From: Anaerolineales bacterium
GTDB lineage: Bacteria; Chloroflexota; Anaerolineae; Anaerolineales; Anaerolineaceae
DNA: 64,000 bases
NCBI GenBank assembly: GCA_020060485.1
Contig: JAGVAB010000152.1
Span: forward strand, 6,472-70,471
Reading direction: 5' to 3'
Under the pieces are notes generated by a model, which saw only the letters and a list, made by a program, of their open reading frames with translations, was not told the DNA's origin and did not search any database. Position 1 is the first letter of the stretch, and each line of letters opens with the position of its first letter. Shown piece by piece: positions 1 to 8,904 of this stretch. A program made the translations under genes and the position numbers.

Positions 1-153
1 AAAGCACATGATGAGCTTTCCTGCGTTGTCGGGGATGAGGTGCGTATCGTTGAGAGCCGCCCGATCTCTGCCACCAAGCATTGGGCCGTAGAATCAATTC
101 TGCGCCGCGAGGAAGTCTCTCAGGAGGCCGGTGAAGGAGAAGAACAGCCATGA
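1..153 (+). CDS. rpsQ: 30S ribosomal protein S17, C-terminal part
   Basis: The reading frame is open from base 1 to a TGA at 151-153, and its start lies outside the window. The visible 50 residues contain [13 protein letters not shown] followed by TKHW, the conserved end of the OB fold of uS17, a primary 16S rRNA binder. An acidic tail rich in Glu follows. The stop overlaps the rplN start (ATGA), which is the usual order rpsQ-rplN in the spc operon and implies translational coupling. Confidence 0.9.
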   Translation, partial: KAHDELSCVVGDEVRIVESRPISATKHWAVESILRREEVSQEAGEGEEQP

Positions 154-521
154 TTCAACAAGAGTCACGTATCAAAGTTGCTGATAACACCGGTGCAAAA
201 GAACTGCTGGTCATCCATGTAATGGGTGGTTCAAGACGACGTTACGGTCGCGTTGGCGATGTGTGTGTGTGCACGGTTAAATCTGCGACACCACAAGGCT
301 CGGTAAAAAAGAGCGACATTGTCAAAGCAGTGATTGTGCGGACAGCAAAGGAATGGCGCCGGCAAGATGGTTCATCGATCCGGTTTGATGATAATGCGGC
401 TGTGATCCTGGACACTGATGGTCAGAACCCAAAAGGCACCCGTATTTTTGGCCCGGTTGCGCGCGAGCTTCGTGAAAAAGGGTATATGAAGATCGTGTCT
501 CTGGCTCCGGAAGTATTGTAG
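150..521 (+). CDS. rplN: 50S ribosomal protein L14
   Basis: The 123-residue protein has the whole uL14 pattern: the opening [17 protein letters not shown], the central RRYGRVGD and the closing [20 protein letters not shown]. It binds 23S rRNA at the subunit interface next to L19. Length matches the family norm of about 122. It overlaps rpsQ by 4 bases and precedes rplX by 28 bases, with the RBS of rplX (gaggag) in that gap. Confidence 0.98.
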   Translation: MIQQESRIKVADNTGAKELLVIHVMGGSRRRYGRVGDVCVCTVKSATPQGSVKKSDIVKAVIVRTAKEWRRQDGSSIRFDDNAAVILDTDGQNPKGTRIFGPVARELREKGYMKIVSLAPEVL

Positions 522-549
522 ACGCCAGGGAATTGAGGAGAGTTAGAAC

Positions 550-879
550 ATGAAACTCAAGATTCGCAAGGGAGATACGGTGGAAGTGATCAGCGGCCGT
601 GCGGAAGACAAAGGCAAGCACGGGGAAGTGATCCGTGTACTTGCTGAAGAAGGCCGCGTGGTTGTTCAAGGCGTGAACCTGCGCACCAAGCATCAGGGTC
701 AGGTTCAGTCTCAGGGTCGCTCCGTGAATCCCGGCATTGTGAAACTGGAGATGCCTGTGGACATTTCCAATGTCATGCTGGTTTGCCCGAAGTGCGGCAA
801 AGCAACACGGGTCAGCCTGTCTCGCGAAGAAGGAAAGGCGCTGCGTATCTGCAAGAAGTGCGAAGCACTGATTGAATAA
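550..879 (+). CDS. rplX: 50S ribosomal protein L24
   Basis: The 109-residue protein carries an N-terminal KOW motif (about residues 3-35, [20 protein letters not shown]) typical of uL24, an early assembly protein at the exit of the peptide tunnel. The C-terminal part has two CxxC pairs (CPKC and CKKC), a zinc-ribbon-like form seen in many bacterial L24 proteins. Its place between rplN and rplE is the normal spc order. Confidence 0.97.
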   Translation: MKLKIRKGDTVEVISGRAEDKGKHGEVIRVLAEEGRVVVQGVNLRTKHQGQVQSQGRSVNPGIVKLEMPVDISNVMLVCPKCGKATRVSLSREEGKALRICKKCEALIE

Positions 880-902
880 GCGCAATGGAAGATAGGTAGA
901 CT

Positions 903-1445
903 ATGAACAGAATGAAAGAGCAGTATCAAAGTGAAATCGTGCCGTCCTTGATGAAGACGCTGGACCTGGTGAATGTGATGCAGGTACCGCGAATCGAAAA
1001 GGTGGTGGTCAACATTGGTCTGGGTGAAGCGATGGATGACCCCAAGGCTATGGAAGCTGCACTGAATGATCTTACCAAGATCACCGGTCAGAAGCCGATT
1101 GTGACCAAGGCGCGGAAGAGCATCGCCAACTTCAAGTTACGTGAAGGGCGTGAAATTGGAGCGAAGGTTACGCTGCGCGGCGAGCGCATGTGGTCCTTCC
1201 TGGACCGGTTGATGAACATCGTGCTGCCTCGTGTGCGAGACTTTCGTGGAATTTCTCCGAATGCTTTTGATGGGCGCGGAAACTATACCCTGGGTCTGCG
1301 GGAACAATTGATCTTCCCGGAAATCGAATACGACAAGATCGACAAGATCCGCGGTATGGAAGTTACCATTGTAACCACTGCGCAAACAGATGAGCAGGCA
1401 CGGGCACTGTTGCAGATGCTTGGCATGCCTTTCAGGAAGGGTTAA
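903..1445 (+). CDS. rplE: 50S ribosomal protein L5
   Basis: The 180 residues match uL5, which binds 5S rRNA in the central protuberance. Recognisable blocks are [35 protein letters not shown], and [23 protein letters not shown]. Length is normal for the family. The gene follows rplX by 23 bases, and its 3' end (aggaagg) provides the RBS for rpsN one base downstream. Confidence 0.98.
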   Translation: MNRMKEQYQSEIVPSLMKTLDLVNVMQVPRIEKVVVNIGLGEAMDDPKAMEAALNDLTKITGQKPIVTKARKSIANFKLREGREIGAKVTLRGERMWSFLDRLMNIVLPRVRDFRGISPNAFDGRGNYTLGLREQLIFPEIEYDKIDKIRGMEVTIVTTAQTDEQARALLQMLGMPFRKG

Positions 1446-1446
1446 T

Positions 1447-1629
1447 ATGGCAAAGAAATGCATGACGTATCGTGAACAAAGGCGGGAATACCCTAACCAG
1501 GTAAGAAACCGATGCAAAAAGTGTGGACGGCCGCGTGGCTATATCCGTCGTTTTGGATTGTGCCGCATTTGCTTCCGCGAGTTAGCGTTGAAGGGCGAAA
1601 TTCCTGGCGTTCGGAAAGCGTCCTGGTAG
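1447..1629 (+). CDS. rpsN: 30S ribosomal protein S14, zinc-binding type
   Basis: The 60-residue protein has the short zinc-binding uS14 form with two CxxC pairs (CKKC and CRIC) and the [17 protein letters not shown] signature. The ATG at 1447 is chosen because it lies one base after the rplE stop, follows a good RBS inside rplE (aggaagg) and gives [13 protein letters not shown], the usual start; a longer in-frame start at 1390 would overlap rplE by 56 bases. Confidence 0.97.
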   Translation: MAKKCMTYREQRREYPNQVRNRCKKCGRPRGYIRRFGLCRICFRELALKGEIPGVRKASW

Positions 1630-1645
1630 GCCGGAGGTAGTGAGA

Positions 1646-2059
1646 ATGAGTGTAAATGATCCGATTGCTGATATGTTAACTCGTATTCGTAACGGCCTGA
1701 TGGCCGAAAAAGCGATGGTAGCGATGCCGACCTCGAAGATCAAAGTCGAGATTGCCCGGATTTTGAAAGAAGAAGGGTTTATCAAAGGCTATGATGTTGT
1801 TGATGGCGAACGTCCCTCGCACAAGATTCTGCGAATACGTTTGAAGTACGTTGGTGAGCGCCGCGAGCGCCAACCGGTGATCACTGGCCTTGAGCGAGTG
1901 AGCCGGCCTGGCCGCCGCTCTTACTCAAGTAAAACGGAGATCCCCTGGGTGCTTTCTGGCATGGGGATTGCGATCCTAACCACTCCCAAGGGTGTGATGA
2001 CCGGCCAGCGGGCGCGACAGCTCGGCGTGGGTGGTGAGATCATCTGCAAAGTTTGGTGA
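1646..2059 (+). CDS. rpsH: 30S ribosomal protein S8
   Basis: The 137-residue product begins [17 protein letters not shown], the standard uS8 start, and ends with the conserved [28 protein letters not shown] and GGEIICKVW blocks. uS8 binds helix 21 of 16S rRNA and in many bacteria also represses spc translation. A GTG two codons upstream (1640) is possible, but ggaggt at 1633-1638 is spaced correctly for the ATG at 1646. Confidence 0.97.
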   Translation: MSVNDPIADMLTRIRNGLMAEKAMVAMPTSKIKVEIARILKEEGFIKGYDVVDGERPSHKILRIRLKYVGERRERQPVITGLERVSRPGRRSYSSKTEIPWVLSGMGIAILTTPKGVMTGQRARQLGVGGEIICKVW

Positions 2060-2084
2060 TGAACGGGAGCAAGGAGGTAGTATC

Positions 2085-2630
2085 GTGTCTCGTATAGGTC
2101 GTATGCCGGTGGATATCCCGGCGGGCGTGCAGGTGACCATTTCGGGTAACGAGGTGGAAGTCAAAGGTGCAAAAGGCACATTGAAGCGGGAATTCCTTCC
2201 CCATGTTTCTGTTCGGCAGGAAGAAAACCAGCTGATTGTGGAACGCGGCTCTGACGAAGCAATTGCACGTGCGCTGCACGGAACAACACGGGCTTTATTA
2301 CAAAACATGGTTACAGGTGTCAGCACCGGTTTTACTCGGGTGCTGGAAGTTCAGGGCGTGGGTTACCGCGCCGAAATGAACGGCAATAAACTGGTTTTGA
2401 ATGTTGGCTATTCTCACCCGATCGAATTGGATCCGCCTGAGGGCATCAGCTATGAAGCAGACCCGAAAGCGCGCACGATCTCTGTCATGGGATATGACAA
2501 AGAGGAAGTGGGCCAGATGGCGGCTGATATTCGCAAGATCCGTCCCCCCGAACCATACAAGGGCAAGGGTATCCGGTATCAGGGTGAGAAGGTTCGCCGC
2601 AAGGCCGGTAAAGCCGGCAAGACAGGCTAG
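2085..2630 (+). CDS. rplF: 50S ribosomal protein L6
   Basis: The 181-residue product starts MSRIGRMPVDIPAGVQV from a GTG at 2085 preceded by aaggagg at 2071-2077. An ATG farther upstream would run through rpsH and is not needed. Two uL6 repeats are visible, the second with GYDKEEVGQMAADIRKIRPP and EPYKGKGIRYQGE, the conserved rRNA-binding end near the sarcin-ricin loop. It ends 13 bases before rplR. Confidence 0.97.
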   Translation: MSRIGRMPVDIPAGVQVTISGNEVEVKGAKGTLKREFLPHVSVRQEENQLIVERGSDEAIARALHGTTRALLQNMVTGVSTGFTRVLEVQGVGYRAEMNGNKLVLNVGYSHPIELDPPEGISYEADPKARTISVMGYDKEEVGQMAADIRKIRPPEPYKGKGIRYQGEKVRRKAGKAGKTG

Positions 2631-2643
2631 TAAGGGTTAAGCT

Positions 2644-3009
2644 ATGGCAAAAATGACTCGAAGTGAAGCCAGACTCCGCCGCCATGCACGCGTGCGCAAG
2701 CACGTGAGCGGCAGCCCAGTGAGACCGCGATTGTGTGTTTTCCGCAGTCTGGCCGAAATTTATGCCCAGGTTATTGATGATGAGGCCGGCCAGACTCTGG
2801 CGGCAGCATCGACGGTGGATCGTGACCTTCGTGGCAAGGTTGGCGGACTTTCCAAGACCGAGCAGGCCGCGATGGTTGGCAAGTTGGTTGCAGAGCGCGC
2901 CTTGTCCAAGGGTGTCACAGAAGTGGTCTTTGATCGCGGTGGTTATAAATACATTGGCCGTGTAAAAACGCTGGCTGATAGCGCCCGCGAAGCCGGTCTC
3001 AAGTTCTAG
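2644..3009 (+). CDS. rplR: 50S ribosomal protein L18
   Basis: The 121-residue protein matches uL18, which binds 5S rRNA with L5. Visible family blocks are [42 protein letters not shown] and the closing [26 protein letters not shown]. Length and position between rplF and rpsE are normal. The region before the ATG has only a weak RBS (aaggg). Confidence 0.97.
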   Translation: MAKMTRSEARLRRHARVRKHVSGSPVRPRLCVFRSLAEIYAQVIDDEAGQTLAAASTVDRDLRGKVGGLSKTEQAAMVGKLVAERALSKGVTEVVFDRGGYKYIGRVKTLADSAREAGLKF

Positions 3010-3028
3010 AGCGTGAAGAGGACCTGAT

Positions 3029-3574
3029 ATGGAAAAAAGAGAGAGCCGATTTAAAGAAGCACCGACGGTTGAAGACCAGTATGATGAGCGCGTGATTGAA
3101 ATCGCACGTGTCGCCAAGGTTGTCAAGGGCGGCCGCCGGTTCCAATTCCGGGCAACTGTGGTCGTCGGTGATAACAATGGCAATGTTGGCATGGGTGTGG
3201 GCAAGGCAAATGCTGTGCCCGATGCCATGCGCAAGGCATCAGAACGCGCCCGCAAGGATATGCATCCGGTTTCCAAGACGGGCACCAGTATTCCCCATGA
3301 AGTTGTGGGCCGGGTGGCTGGCGCCAAGGTATTGTTGAAGCCTGCTTCTCCTGGTACCGGTGTGATCGCCGGCAGCAGCGTACGCGCCGTTCTGGAAGCT
3401 GTTGGCATCCGCGATATTCTGACTAAATCGATGGGCAGCGCCAACGTGTTGAATGTGGTCAAGGCCACTTTTGATGCACTGCGGCAGTTGAAGACCCCCG
3501 AAGAGGTTGCAGCCCAGCGCGGCAAACCCGTGCAGGACTTGAAGCCTTACTGGGAACGGAGGGAGCATGCCTAA
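3029..3574 (+). CDS. rpsE: 30S ribosomal protein S5
   Basis: The 181-residue protein contains the dsRBD-like N-terminal domain of uS5 ([20 protein letters not shown], then [21 protein letters not shown]) and the C-terminal fold with [18 protein letters not shown] and [19 protein letters not shown]. uS5 shapes the mRNA entry channel and decoding accuracy. Its last 8 bases overlap the start of rpmD, which suggests coupled translation. Confidence 0.98.
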   Translation: MEKRESRFKEAPTVEDQYDERVIEIARVAKVVKGGRRFQFRATVVVGDNNGNVGMGVGKANAVPDAMRKASERARKDMHPVSKTGTSIPHEVVGRVAGAKVLLKPASPGTGVIAGSSVRAVLEAVGIRDILTKSMGSANVLNVVKATFDALRQLKTPEEVAAQRGKPVQDLKPYWERREHA

Positions 3575-3764
3575 GAAAGTGGAAACTCCCAAAAAATTGA
3601 GCATCACGCTGGTGAAAAGCCCGATCGGCTACCCGGTTCGCCAAAAGGCAACCGTGCGCGCCCTGGGGCTGCGAAAAATGAACCAGACCGTGTTGCAGGA
3701 TGATACCGCAGTGATCAGAGGTATGATCGCGAAAGTCAGTCATCTGGTTCGCGTGGAAGAGTAG
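3567..3764 (+). CDS. rpmD: 50S ribosomal protein L30
   Basis: The 65-residue protein has the uL30 core: [30 protein letters not shown] and [16 protein letters not shown]. It overlaps rpsE by 8 bases and its RBS (ggaggg) lies inside rpsE. The family is small and missing in some lineages; here it is intact and in its standard place before rplO. Confidence 0.96.
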   Translation: MPKKVETPKKLSITLVKSPIGYPVRQKATVRALGLRKMNQTVLQDDTAVIRGMIAKVSHLVRVEE

Positions 3765-3772
3765 GTGTTGGT

Positions 3773-4228
3773 ATGAAATTGCACGATCTCACACCCAATG
3801 AAGGTGCTACCAGGAAGCGACATCGCAAGGGTCGCGGTATTGGTTCAGGTATGGGCAAAACCAGCGGACGTGGCCAAAAGGGCCAGAATGCCCGCTCCGG
3901 TTCGGGCGGTAAGTTGTACCGCCAGGGCGGCAACTTGCCGTTCTTCCGCCGGTTGCCCTTTATGCGCGGCGAGGGCTTCACTCCGCCCAATCAGGTGGAA
4001 TACAACGAAGTTAACCTAGCTTTGTTGGCCAGCCGCTTTGCGGCCAATGACGAAGTGACGCCGGAAACATTGGCAAAAGCCAATTTGTTGAGCAAGACCA
4101 AAAACCCTGTTGTGATCCTGGGTCACGGAGAGATTTCAGTTCCGTTGAAGGTAAAGGTTCATCGTGTCAGCAAGGGCGCCCTCGCCAAAATCGAGGCTGC
4201 CGGCGGCACTGTCGAAATCATTGCTTGA
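3773..4228 (+). CDS. rplO: 50S ribosomal protein L15
   Basis: The 151-residue protein has the glycine- and arginine-rich uL15 N-terminus (KLHDLTPNEGATRKRHRKGRG, GSGMGKTSGRGQKGQNARSG) that threads into 23S rRNA, the GFTPPNQVEYNEVNL block and the C-terminal globular part ending VHRVSKGALAKIEAAGGTVE. It sits 8 bases after rpmD and 27 before secY, as in most bacteria. Confidence 0.97.
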   Translation: MKLHDLTPNEGATRKRHRKGRGIGSGMGKTSGRGQKGQNARSGSGGKLYRQGGNLPFFRRLPFMRGEGFTPPNQVEYNEVNLALLASRFAANDEVTPETLAKANLLSKTKNPVVILGHGEISVPLKVKVHRVSKGALAKIEAAGGTVEIIA

Positions 4229-4255
4229 TCGGCTGAATATGGAGGAGACCTTCGC

Positions 4256-5593
4256 ATGAAGCGTTCAGCTTGGCGCTATCTCTGGAAGTCGGTTGATATT
4301 CGCAAGAAACTGCTGTTCACATTGGGTTTGCTGGCGATCTATCGCTTTGCTTCGAACATCCCTGTTCCCGGCATTGATCGGGAAGTTTTAGGTGCGCTTG
4401 CCACTTCTGGCGGGGCAGCCGGGAATTTGTTCAACCTTTTGGATTTGCTCTCTGGCGGCACGGTGTCGCGGTTTTCCATCCTGGCGATGGGCGTCTATCC
4501 GTACATTACCGCGCAAATTATCATTCAGCTCCTGGTGCCGATCATTCCGGCACTGGAGCGGAAGATGCGCGAAAATCCGCGGGAAGCTCAAAAATGGCAG
4601 GAAAAGTGGACAGTGATCCTCACCATTCCAATGGCGTTGCTGTCTGCGATTGGCCAGATCAATATTTTTAATTCGTTCCTTCCGGGTCAGTCAATCCTGG
4701 TGAACTATGGATTTCAGGCAGGATCGTGGCTGCCCACGCTGGCGGTTTTGTTCAGCATGATCGCCGGGACAATGTTTGCCATCTGGATTGGTCAGTTGAT
4801 TTCTGAGTATGGTATTCCCAATCAGGGTCTTTCGCTGATCATCTTTGCCGGTATCGTTTCCCGTATTCCATTCAATCTGGCTGCAATCCTGCAGGACCGG
4901 CAGAATGGGTGGTGGTTATTCTCGCTGACGGTTGTCATCCTGGCTTTGACCATCTTCGCCATCGTGTATGTGCAGCAGGGCCGCCGGTTTGTGCCGGTGC
5001 TTTTCCCTGGCCGCCGTGTAGGCAATCGGATGTCGATGCCAGTACGCAGCAGTCTGCCTTTGATGGTGAACATGGCTGGTATGATCCCGCTTATTTTTGC
5101 ACAGTCGATCATGACCTTCCCGGCTATTGTGGCCAGTTATTTTGTTGCCTCAAAAACGGAATGGTTGGCGAGTTTTGCAAGCAGTGTTCAGAACTTGTTT
5201 GGCGCAGGAAATTTGTGGTATTCGTTGATCTATTTTGTGATGGTGGTGGCATTCACGTTCTTTTATACGGATGTGCTCTTCCAGCAGCAGAATTATGGCG
5301 ACAACCTCAAACGGCAGGGTGCCCAAATCCCTGGTGTTACCCGGGGCGGGCCAACCCAGCGCCATCTGACCAAGATCCAGCGGCGGATCACGCTGCCTGG
5401 GGCGCTGTTCCTGGGTTTCATTGCGGTGTTGCCCTATGCCTTGAGCCTGGCGCTGCCTGGCGCCACTTCCAGCGTTTTCCTGGTATCTTCTGCCGGTTTG
5501 CTGATCGTGGTTGGTGTGGTGCGTGATACGTTCAATATCATCGAGACCGAGTTGAAACTGCACGGTTACGATGAAGGGTTGATCAAAGGTTAG
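4256..5593 (+). CDS. secY: Preprotein translocase channel subunit SecY
   Basis: The 445-residue protein is the channel of the Sec translocon. About ten hydrophobic segments are readable, starting with KKLLFTLGLLAIYRFASNIPVPG. Plug and loop signatures include FNLLDLLSGGTVSRFSILAMGVYPYI and the cytosolic loop GDNLKRQGAQIPGVTRGGPTQ. The last helix is followed by HGYDEGLIKG. Length is normal. The gene starts at an ATG preceded by ggagga and is 5 bases from adk, an ordinary spc arrangement. Confidence 0.98.
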   Translation: MKRSAWRYLWKSVDIRKKLLFTLGLLAIYRFASNIPVPGIDREVLGALATSGGAAGNLFNLLDLLSGGTVSRFSILAMGVYPYITAQIIIQLLVPIIPALERKMRENPREAQKWQEKWTVILTIPMALLSAIGQINIFNSFLPGQSILVNYGFQAGSWLPTLAVLFSMIAGTMFAIWIGQLISEYGIPNQGLSLIIFAGIVSRIPFNLAAILQDRQNGWWLFSLTVVILALTIFAIVYVQQGRRFVPVLFPGRRVGNRMSMPVRSSLPLMVNMAGMIPLIFAQSIMTFPAIVASYFVASKTEWLASFASSVQNLFGAGNLWYSLIYFVMVVAFTFFYTDVLFQQQNYGDNLKRQGAQIPGVTRGGPTQRHLTKIQRRITLPGALFLGFIAVLPYALSLALPGATSSVFLVSSAGLLIVVGVVRDTFNIIETELKLHGYDEGLIKG

Positions 5594-5598
5594 GTTGG

Positions 5599-6258
5599 AT
5601 GATGTATATAGTATTGCTTGGCCCTCCTGGGGCGGGAAAAGGCACACAGGCTGCATTGATCTCTCAAGAGACGGGTTTGGTGCATGTTTCTTCTGGCGAT
5701 ATCTTTCGCGAGAATCTTAAAAATGAAACGCCTCTGGGAAAACAGGCACAGGCATATATGGATCGGGGCGAGCTGGTTCCTGACGATTTGACGATCGCCA
5801 TGGTAAAGGATCGGCTTGGCCAGCCCGATTGCCAGAAGGGCGCATTGCTGGATGGTTTTCCGCGTACCCCACCGCAGGCTGAAGCCCTGGCGGCTTCGCT
5901 GGCGGAATGGGGAGCGGGTGTGGACCTCGTGCCGTATATTTCGGTTCCTGAAGAGGAGTTGATTGAACGGCTGAGCGGCCGCTGGACCAGCCAGAGCGGA
6001 CGGGTGTATCATGCAAAATACAACCCGCCAAAAGTGCCCGGGCGTTGTGATGTGGATGGTTCTCCCCTGTATCAACGGGAGGATGATAAACCCGAAACCG
6101 TCAAGAACCGGATCAAGGTCTATCTTCAGCAGACGACACCATTAATTGACTACTATCGAAAGCAAGGGTTGCTGGTAGAGGTTGATGGCACCAAGTCTAT
6201 TGAAGAAGTGGGCCAGGATTTGTTGGCGGCCATCGGCAAGGTTCAGAAACCGGGGTAA
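5599..6258 (+). CDS. adk: Adenylate kinase
   Basis: The 219-residue enzyme converts AMP plus ATP to two ADP. The P-loop GPPGAGKGT is near residues 8-16, the AMP site includes SSGDIFREN and LDGFPRTPPQAEAL, and the LID lies around residues 130-165 (GRVYHAKYNPPKVPGRCDVDG, then SPLYQREDD). The LID has a single Cys, so it is not the four-Cys zinc form. Two adjacent ATGs (5599, 5602) are both usable. It sits between secY and map. Confidence 0.97.
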   Translation: MMYIVLLGPPGAGKGTQAALISQETGLVHVSSGDIFRENLKNETPLGKQAQAYMDRGELVPDDLTIAMVKDRLGQPDCQKGALLDGFPRTPPQAEALAASLAEWGAGVDLVPYISVPEEELIERLSGRWTSQSGRVYHAKYNPPKVPGRCDVDGSPLYQREDDKPETVKNRIKVYLQQTTPLIDYYRKQGLLVEVDGTKSIEEVGQDLLAAIGKVQKPG

Positions 6259-6261
6259 GCA

Positions 6262-7092
6262 ATGTCCTGGGAGCGGCAGATTAACATCAAGAGTACGCAT
6301 GAATTGGAAATCATGCGCAGCGCCGGGAAGATCAATGCCGAGGCTTTAGCCGCCGCGGCCGCCCTCATCCGGCCTGGCATTACCACTGCGGACCTGAATG
6401 CTGCTGCTGAAGAAGTTCTGCGCAAACATGGGGTATTCTCGCCTTTCAAGAATTACCCCGGGCCGTACCCATATCCATGCAGCACGACGATCAGTGTCAA
6501 TGAGGAGCTGGTGCATGGCATTCCCAGTGCGAAGCGCAAGCTTAAGCAAGGGGATATCGTCTCGGTGGATTGTGGAACGGTGTATGAAGGTTTCGTGGCC
6601 GACTCGGCTTTTTCGGCCGGCGTGGGTGAAATTTCGCCCAAGGCGCAGAAATTGCTGGAAGTGACTGAGCAGGCGTTGTACGCCGGTATTGCTGCCATGA
6701 AGGTTGGCAACACGGTTGGCGATGTGAGTGCCGCCATTCAGGCTGCCGCAGAAGGCCAGGGTTTCTACCTGACCCGGGAATATACGGGGCACGGTGTTGG
6801 CCGCCAGATGCACGAAGGTCCGCAGTTGCCCAATTATGGCACAGCGGGGCGCGGCATGAAACTGCGGGCAGGGATGACAATTGCCCTGGAGCCGATGGTT
6901 CTGGCAGGCACAGATGCAACCCGGGTGCTGGATGACCAGTGGACGGTGATTTCATCAGATCGCTCACTGACCGCCCACTTTGAGCATTCGGTTGCCGTAA
7001 CGCTCAATGGTCCCTTGATCCTGACTCTTCTGGACAATGGCAGAGGGCCAGGGCAAATTGGGCCAGGGCTGGCAGGAAAACTGGACAATTAA
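6262..7092 (+). CDS. map: Methionine aminopeptidase type I
   Basis: The 276-residue enzyme removes initiator methionine. All five metal ligands of the pita-bread fold are visible: Asp103 and Asp114 in DCGTVYEGFVADS, His177 in YTGHGVGRQMHEGP, Glu210 in IALEPM and Glu241 in HFEHSVAV. A tail of about 25 residues (DNGRGPGQIGPGLAGKLDN) extends past the usual end. The gene starts 3 bases after adk. Its 3' end carries the -35 box of a promoter for rpmJ. Confidence 0.97.
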   Translation: MSWERQINIKSTHELEIMRSAGKINAEALAAAAALIRPGITTADLNAAAEEVLRKHGVFSPFKNYPGPYPYPCSTTISVNEELVHGIPSAKRKLKQGDIVSVDCGTVYEGFVADSAFSAGVGEISPKAQKLLEVTEQALYAGIAAMKVGNTVGDVSAAIQAAAEGQGFYLTREYTGHGVGRQMHEGPQLPNYGTAGRGMKLRAGMTIALEPMVLAGTDATRVLDDQWTVISSDRSLTAHFEHSVAVTLNGPLILTLLDNGRGPGQIGPGLAGKLDN

Positions 7093-7110
7093 TCGAAGTG
7101 CCGTTATAAT
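7082..7110 (+). promoter_or_regulatory. Sigma-70 promoter for rpmJ-rpsM and the alpha operon
   Basis: TGGACA (7082-7087) and a perfect TATAAT (7105-7110) are 17 bases apart. The -35 box overlaps the last codons of map. Transcription would start near 7117, giving a leader of about 37 bases before rpmJ. This would let the alpha operon be expressed apart from secY-adk-map. Confidence 0.75.
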
Positions 7111-7153
7111 TGTGACTTTGGTCTGATAAGTTGAGTAACGTAAGGAGAGCACC

Positions 7154-7267
7154 ATGAAAGTTACAGCGTCCATCAAGAAGCGCTGTTCCAAGTGCAAAAT
7201 TGTAAAACGGCAGGGCATATTATATGTGATCTGCGAAAATCCTAATCATAAGCAGCGACAGGGATAG
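7154..7267 (+). CDS. rpmJ: 50S ribosomal protein L36
   Basis: The 37-residue protein is bL36 of the zinc type: [20 protein letters not shown], then a Cys and a His in [11 protein letters not shown] complete the four metal ligands. The ATG at 7154 follows aaggaga. It stands directly after map, where infA would usually lie first, and 11 bases before rpsM. Confidence 0.97.
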   Translation: MKVTASIKKRCSKCKIVKRQGILYVICENPNHKQRQG

Positions 7268-7278
7268 GGATAAGGCAT

Positions 7279-7668
7279 ATGGCACGTATTGAAGGTATTG
7301 ATCTTCCGCGCGACAAGCGCATTGATGTGGCTTTGACCTATATTTATGGCATTGGTCCATTCCGGTCAAAACAAATTTTGGCAGACGCAAAGGTGAGCCC
7401 TGATACTCGTGTGCGTGATTTGACAGAGTCAGAAGTTGGTTCCCTGCGTGATTTCATCACCAAGAGCTACACCGTGGAAGGTGATTTGCGGCGCGAAGTT
7501 CAGATGAACATCAAGCGCCTGATCGAAATTGGCTGCTATCGTGGGCTGCGGCATCGCCGCAACTTACCGGTGCATGGCCAACGCACAAAAACCAACGCGC
7601 GTACCCGCAAAGGCCCAAAGAAGACTGTGGCCGGTCGTGGTCGCCGCCGTGGTTCTGCGAAGAAGTAG
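7279..7668 (+). CDS. rpsM: 30S ribosomal protein S13
   Basis: The 129-residue protein has the uS13 start [26 protein letters not shown], the helix-two-turn-helix middle and the C-terminal [26 protein letters not shown] tail (within that stretch NARTRKGP is near invariant) that reaches tRNA in the A and P sites. The basic tail ends [11 protein letters not shown]. It follows rpmJ; a 122-base gap without a recognisable gene or terminator separates it from rpsK. Confidence 0.97.
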   Translation: MARIEGIDLPRDKRIDVALTYIYGIGPFRSKQILADAKVSPDTRVRDLTESEVGSLRDFITKSYTVEGDLRREVQMNIKRLIEIGCYRGLRHRRNLPVHGQRTKTNARTRKGPKKTVAGRGRRRGSAKK

Positions 7669-7790
7669 TCTTTGGCAGAGGCATGATCTGGTTGGTTACG
7701 GGTTCCTTCCTTCTACCCGCGGCTGGCTGGCCGGACACGGCTTTTGTTAGGGAAACGATGAATTTGCTGAAAGGTTTATAGCGAGGTATT

Positions 7791-8192
7791 ATGGCACAGA
7801 ATGTACGATCATCGCGTCGTGGCAGTACGCGTAAGGTGAAGCGGTCACTGTCCTCGGCTCACGTACACATTTACGTGACTTTTAACAATACCATTGTGAC
7901 GGTTACCGACCAGCAGGGCAACACTGTTTGCTGGGCAAGTTCCGGATCGGCTGGTTTCAAAGGCTCTCGCAAGAGCACGCCCTTTGCAGCGCGTTTGGCT
8001 GCAGAGCAGGCCATGAAAACAGCCCAGACAATGGGAGTCCAGGAAGTGGATGTGATCGTGAAAGGCCCCGGCCCCGGCCGTGAGTCATCCATTCGGGCGA
8101 TTCAGGGTATGGGCATTAAGGTCCGGTCGATTTCAGATGCAACTCCGGTGCCGCACAACGGCTGCCGGCCGCCCAAAAAACGCCGCGTGTAA
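7791..8192 (+). CDS. rpsK: 30S ribosomal protein S11
   Basis: The 133-residue protein shows the uS11 blocks [53 protein letters not shown] and the closing [18 protein letters not shown] that lines the platform near the E site. The start ATG follows gcgaggt. It is the second gene of the alpha cluster, 15 bases ahead of rpsD. Confidence 0.98.
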   Translation: MAQNVRSSRRGSTRKVKRSLSSAHVHIYVTFNNTIVTVTDQQGNTVCWASSGSAGFKGSRKSTPFAARLAAEQAMKTAQTMGVQEVDVIVKGPGPGRESSIRAIQGMGIKVRSISDATPVPHNGCRPPKKRRV

Positions 8193-8207
8193 TGGAGAAG
8201 GAAGCAT

Positions 8208-8849
8208 ATGGCTAGATATACTGGACCGGCATGTAAATTATGCCGGCGAGAAGGTGAAAAACTGTTTTTGAAAGGCGAGCGCTGCTTTACCGCCAAATGC
8301 GCTTTTGACCGCCGGGCATATGCGCCTGGTGAACATGGCCCTGCCAGTCAAATGCGTCGGCGCGGTAGCGAGTCTGACTATTCTCGCCAGTTGCGTGCCA
8401 AGCAAAAGGCGCGCCGGATCTACGGCGTTTTGGAACGCCAGTTCCGCCGCTATTTTTCGATGGCACAGAAGCGCACCGGTTTGACCGGCTTGACGCTGTT
8501 GCAGACCCTGGAAAGCCGCCTGGATAATGTGGTTTACCGCCTGGGTTATGCCGCCAGCCGCAATGAAGCCCGCCAATTGGTAAGCCATGGTCACTTCATG
8601 GTCAATGGCCGCCGCACTGATGTGCCTTCAATGGTTGTAAAGCCCGGTGATGAACTGGAAGTTCGCCCCAGCTCTCGCACGACCCCTTATTTCAAGGAAT
8701 TGCGTGACCTGGCCGAGAAGCGTCAATGCATTACCTGGCTGGAACGGGATTTGAACAATTTGTCCGGACGCATGCATCGCTTGCCAGAACGCGGCGAGAT
8801 CGATGGCAATTTGGATGAACAGTTGATCGTTGAGTACTATTCCAGATAA
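8208..8849 (+). CDS. rpsD: 30S ribosomal protein S4, zinc-binding type
   Basis: The 213-residue protein nucleates 30S assembly. The N-terminal segment has four Cys (CKLC, then CFTAKC) placed to bind zinc, followed by the S4 core with [19 protein letters not shown] and the S4 RNA-binding domain [20 protein letters not shown]. Length is normal for the zinc form. It often represses its own operon in other bacteria; nothing in the DNA here decides that. Confidence 0.98.
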   Translation: MARYTGPACKLCRREGEKLFLKGERCFTAKCAFDRRAYAPGEHGPASQMRRRGSESDYSRQLRAKQKARRIYGVLERQFRRYFSMAQKRTGLTGLTLLQTLESRLDNVVYRLGYAASRNEARQLVSHGHFMVNGRRTDVPSMVVKPGDELEVRPSSRTTPYFKELRDLAEKRQCITWLERDLNNLSGRMHRLPERGEIDGNLDEQLIVEYYSR

Positions 8850-8904
8850 TACTAGAGATTCCGGTGCGCGGTCGTCTTAAGGTGCATTGGAGAAGGAATG
8901 AAAC

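Noticed and set aside
2485..3525. 346-codon - strand frame opposite rplF, rplR and rpsE
   Set aside because: Three ribosomal genes with conserved sequence lie on the other strand.
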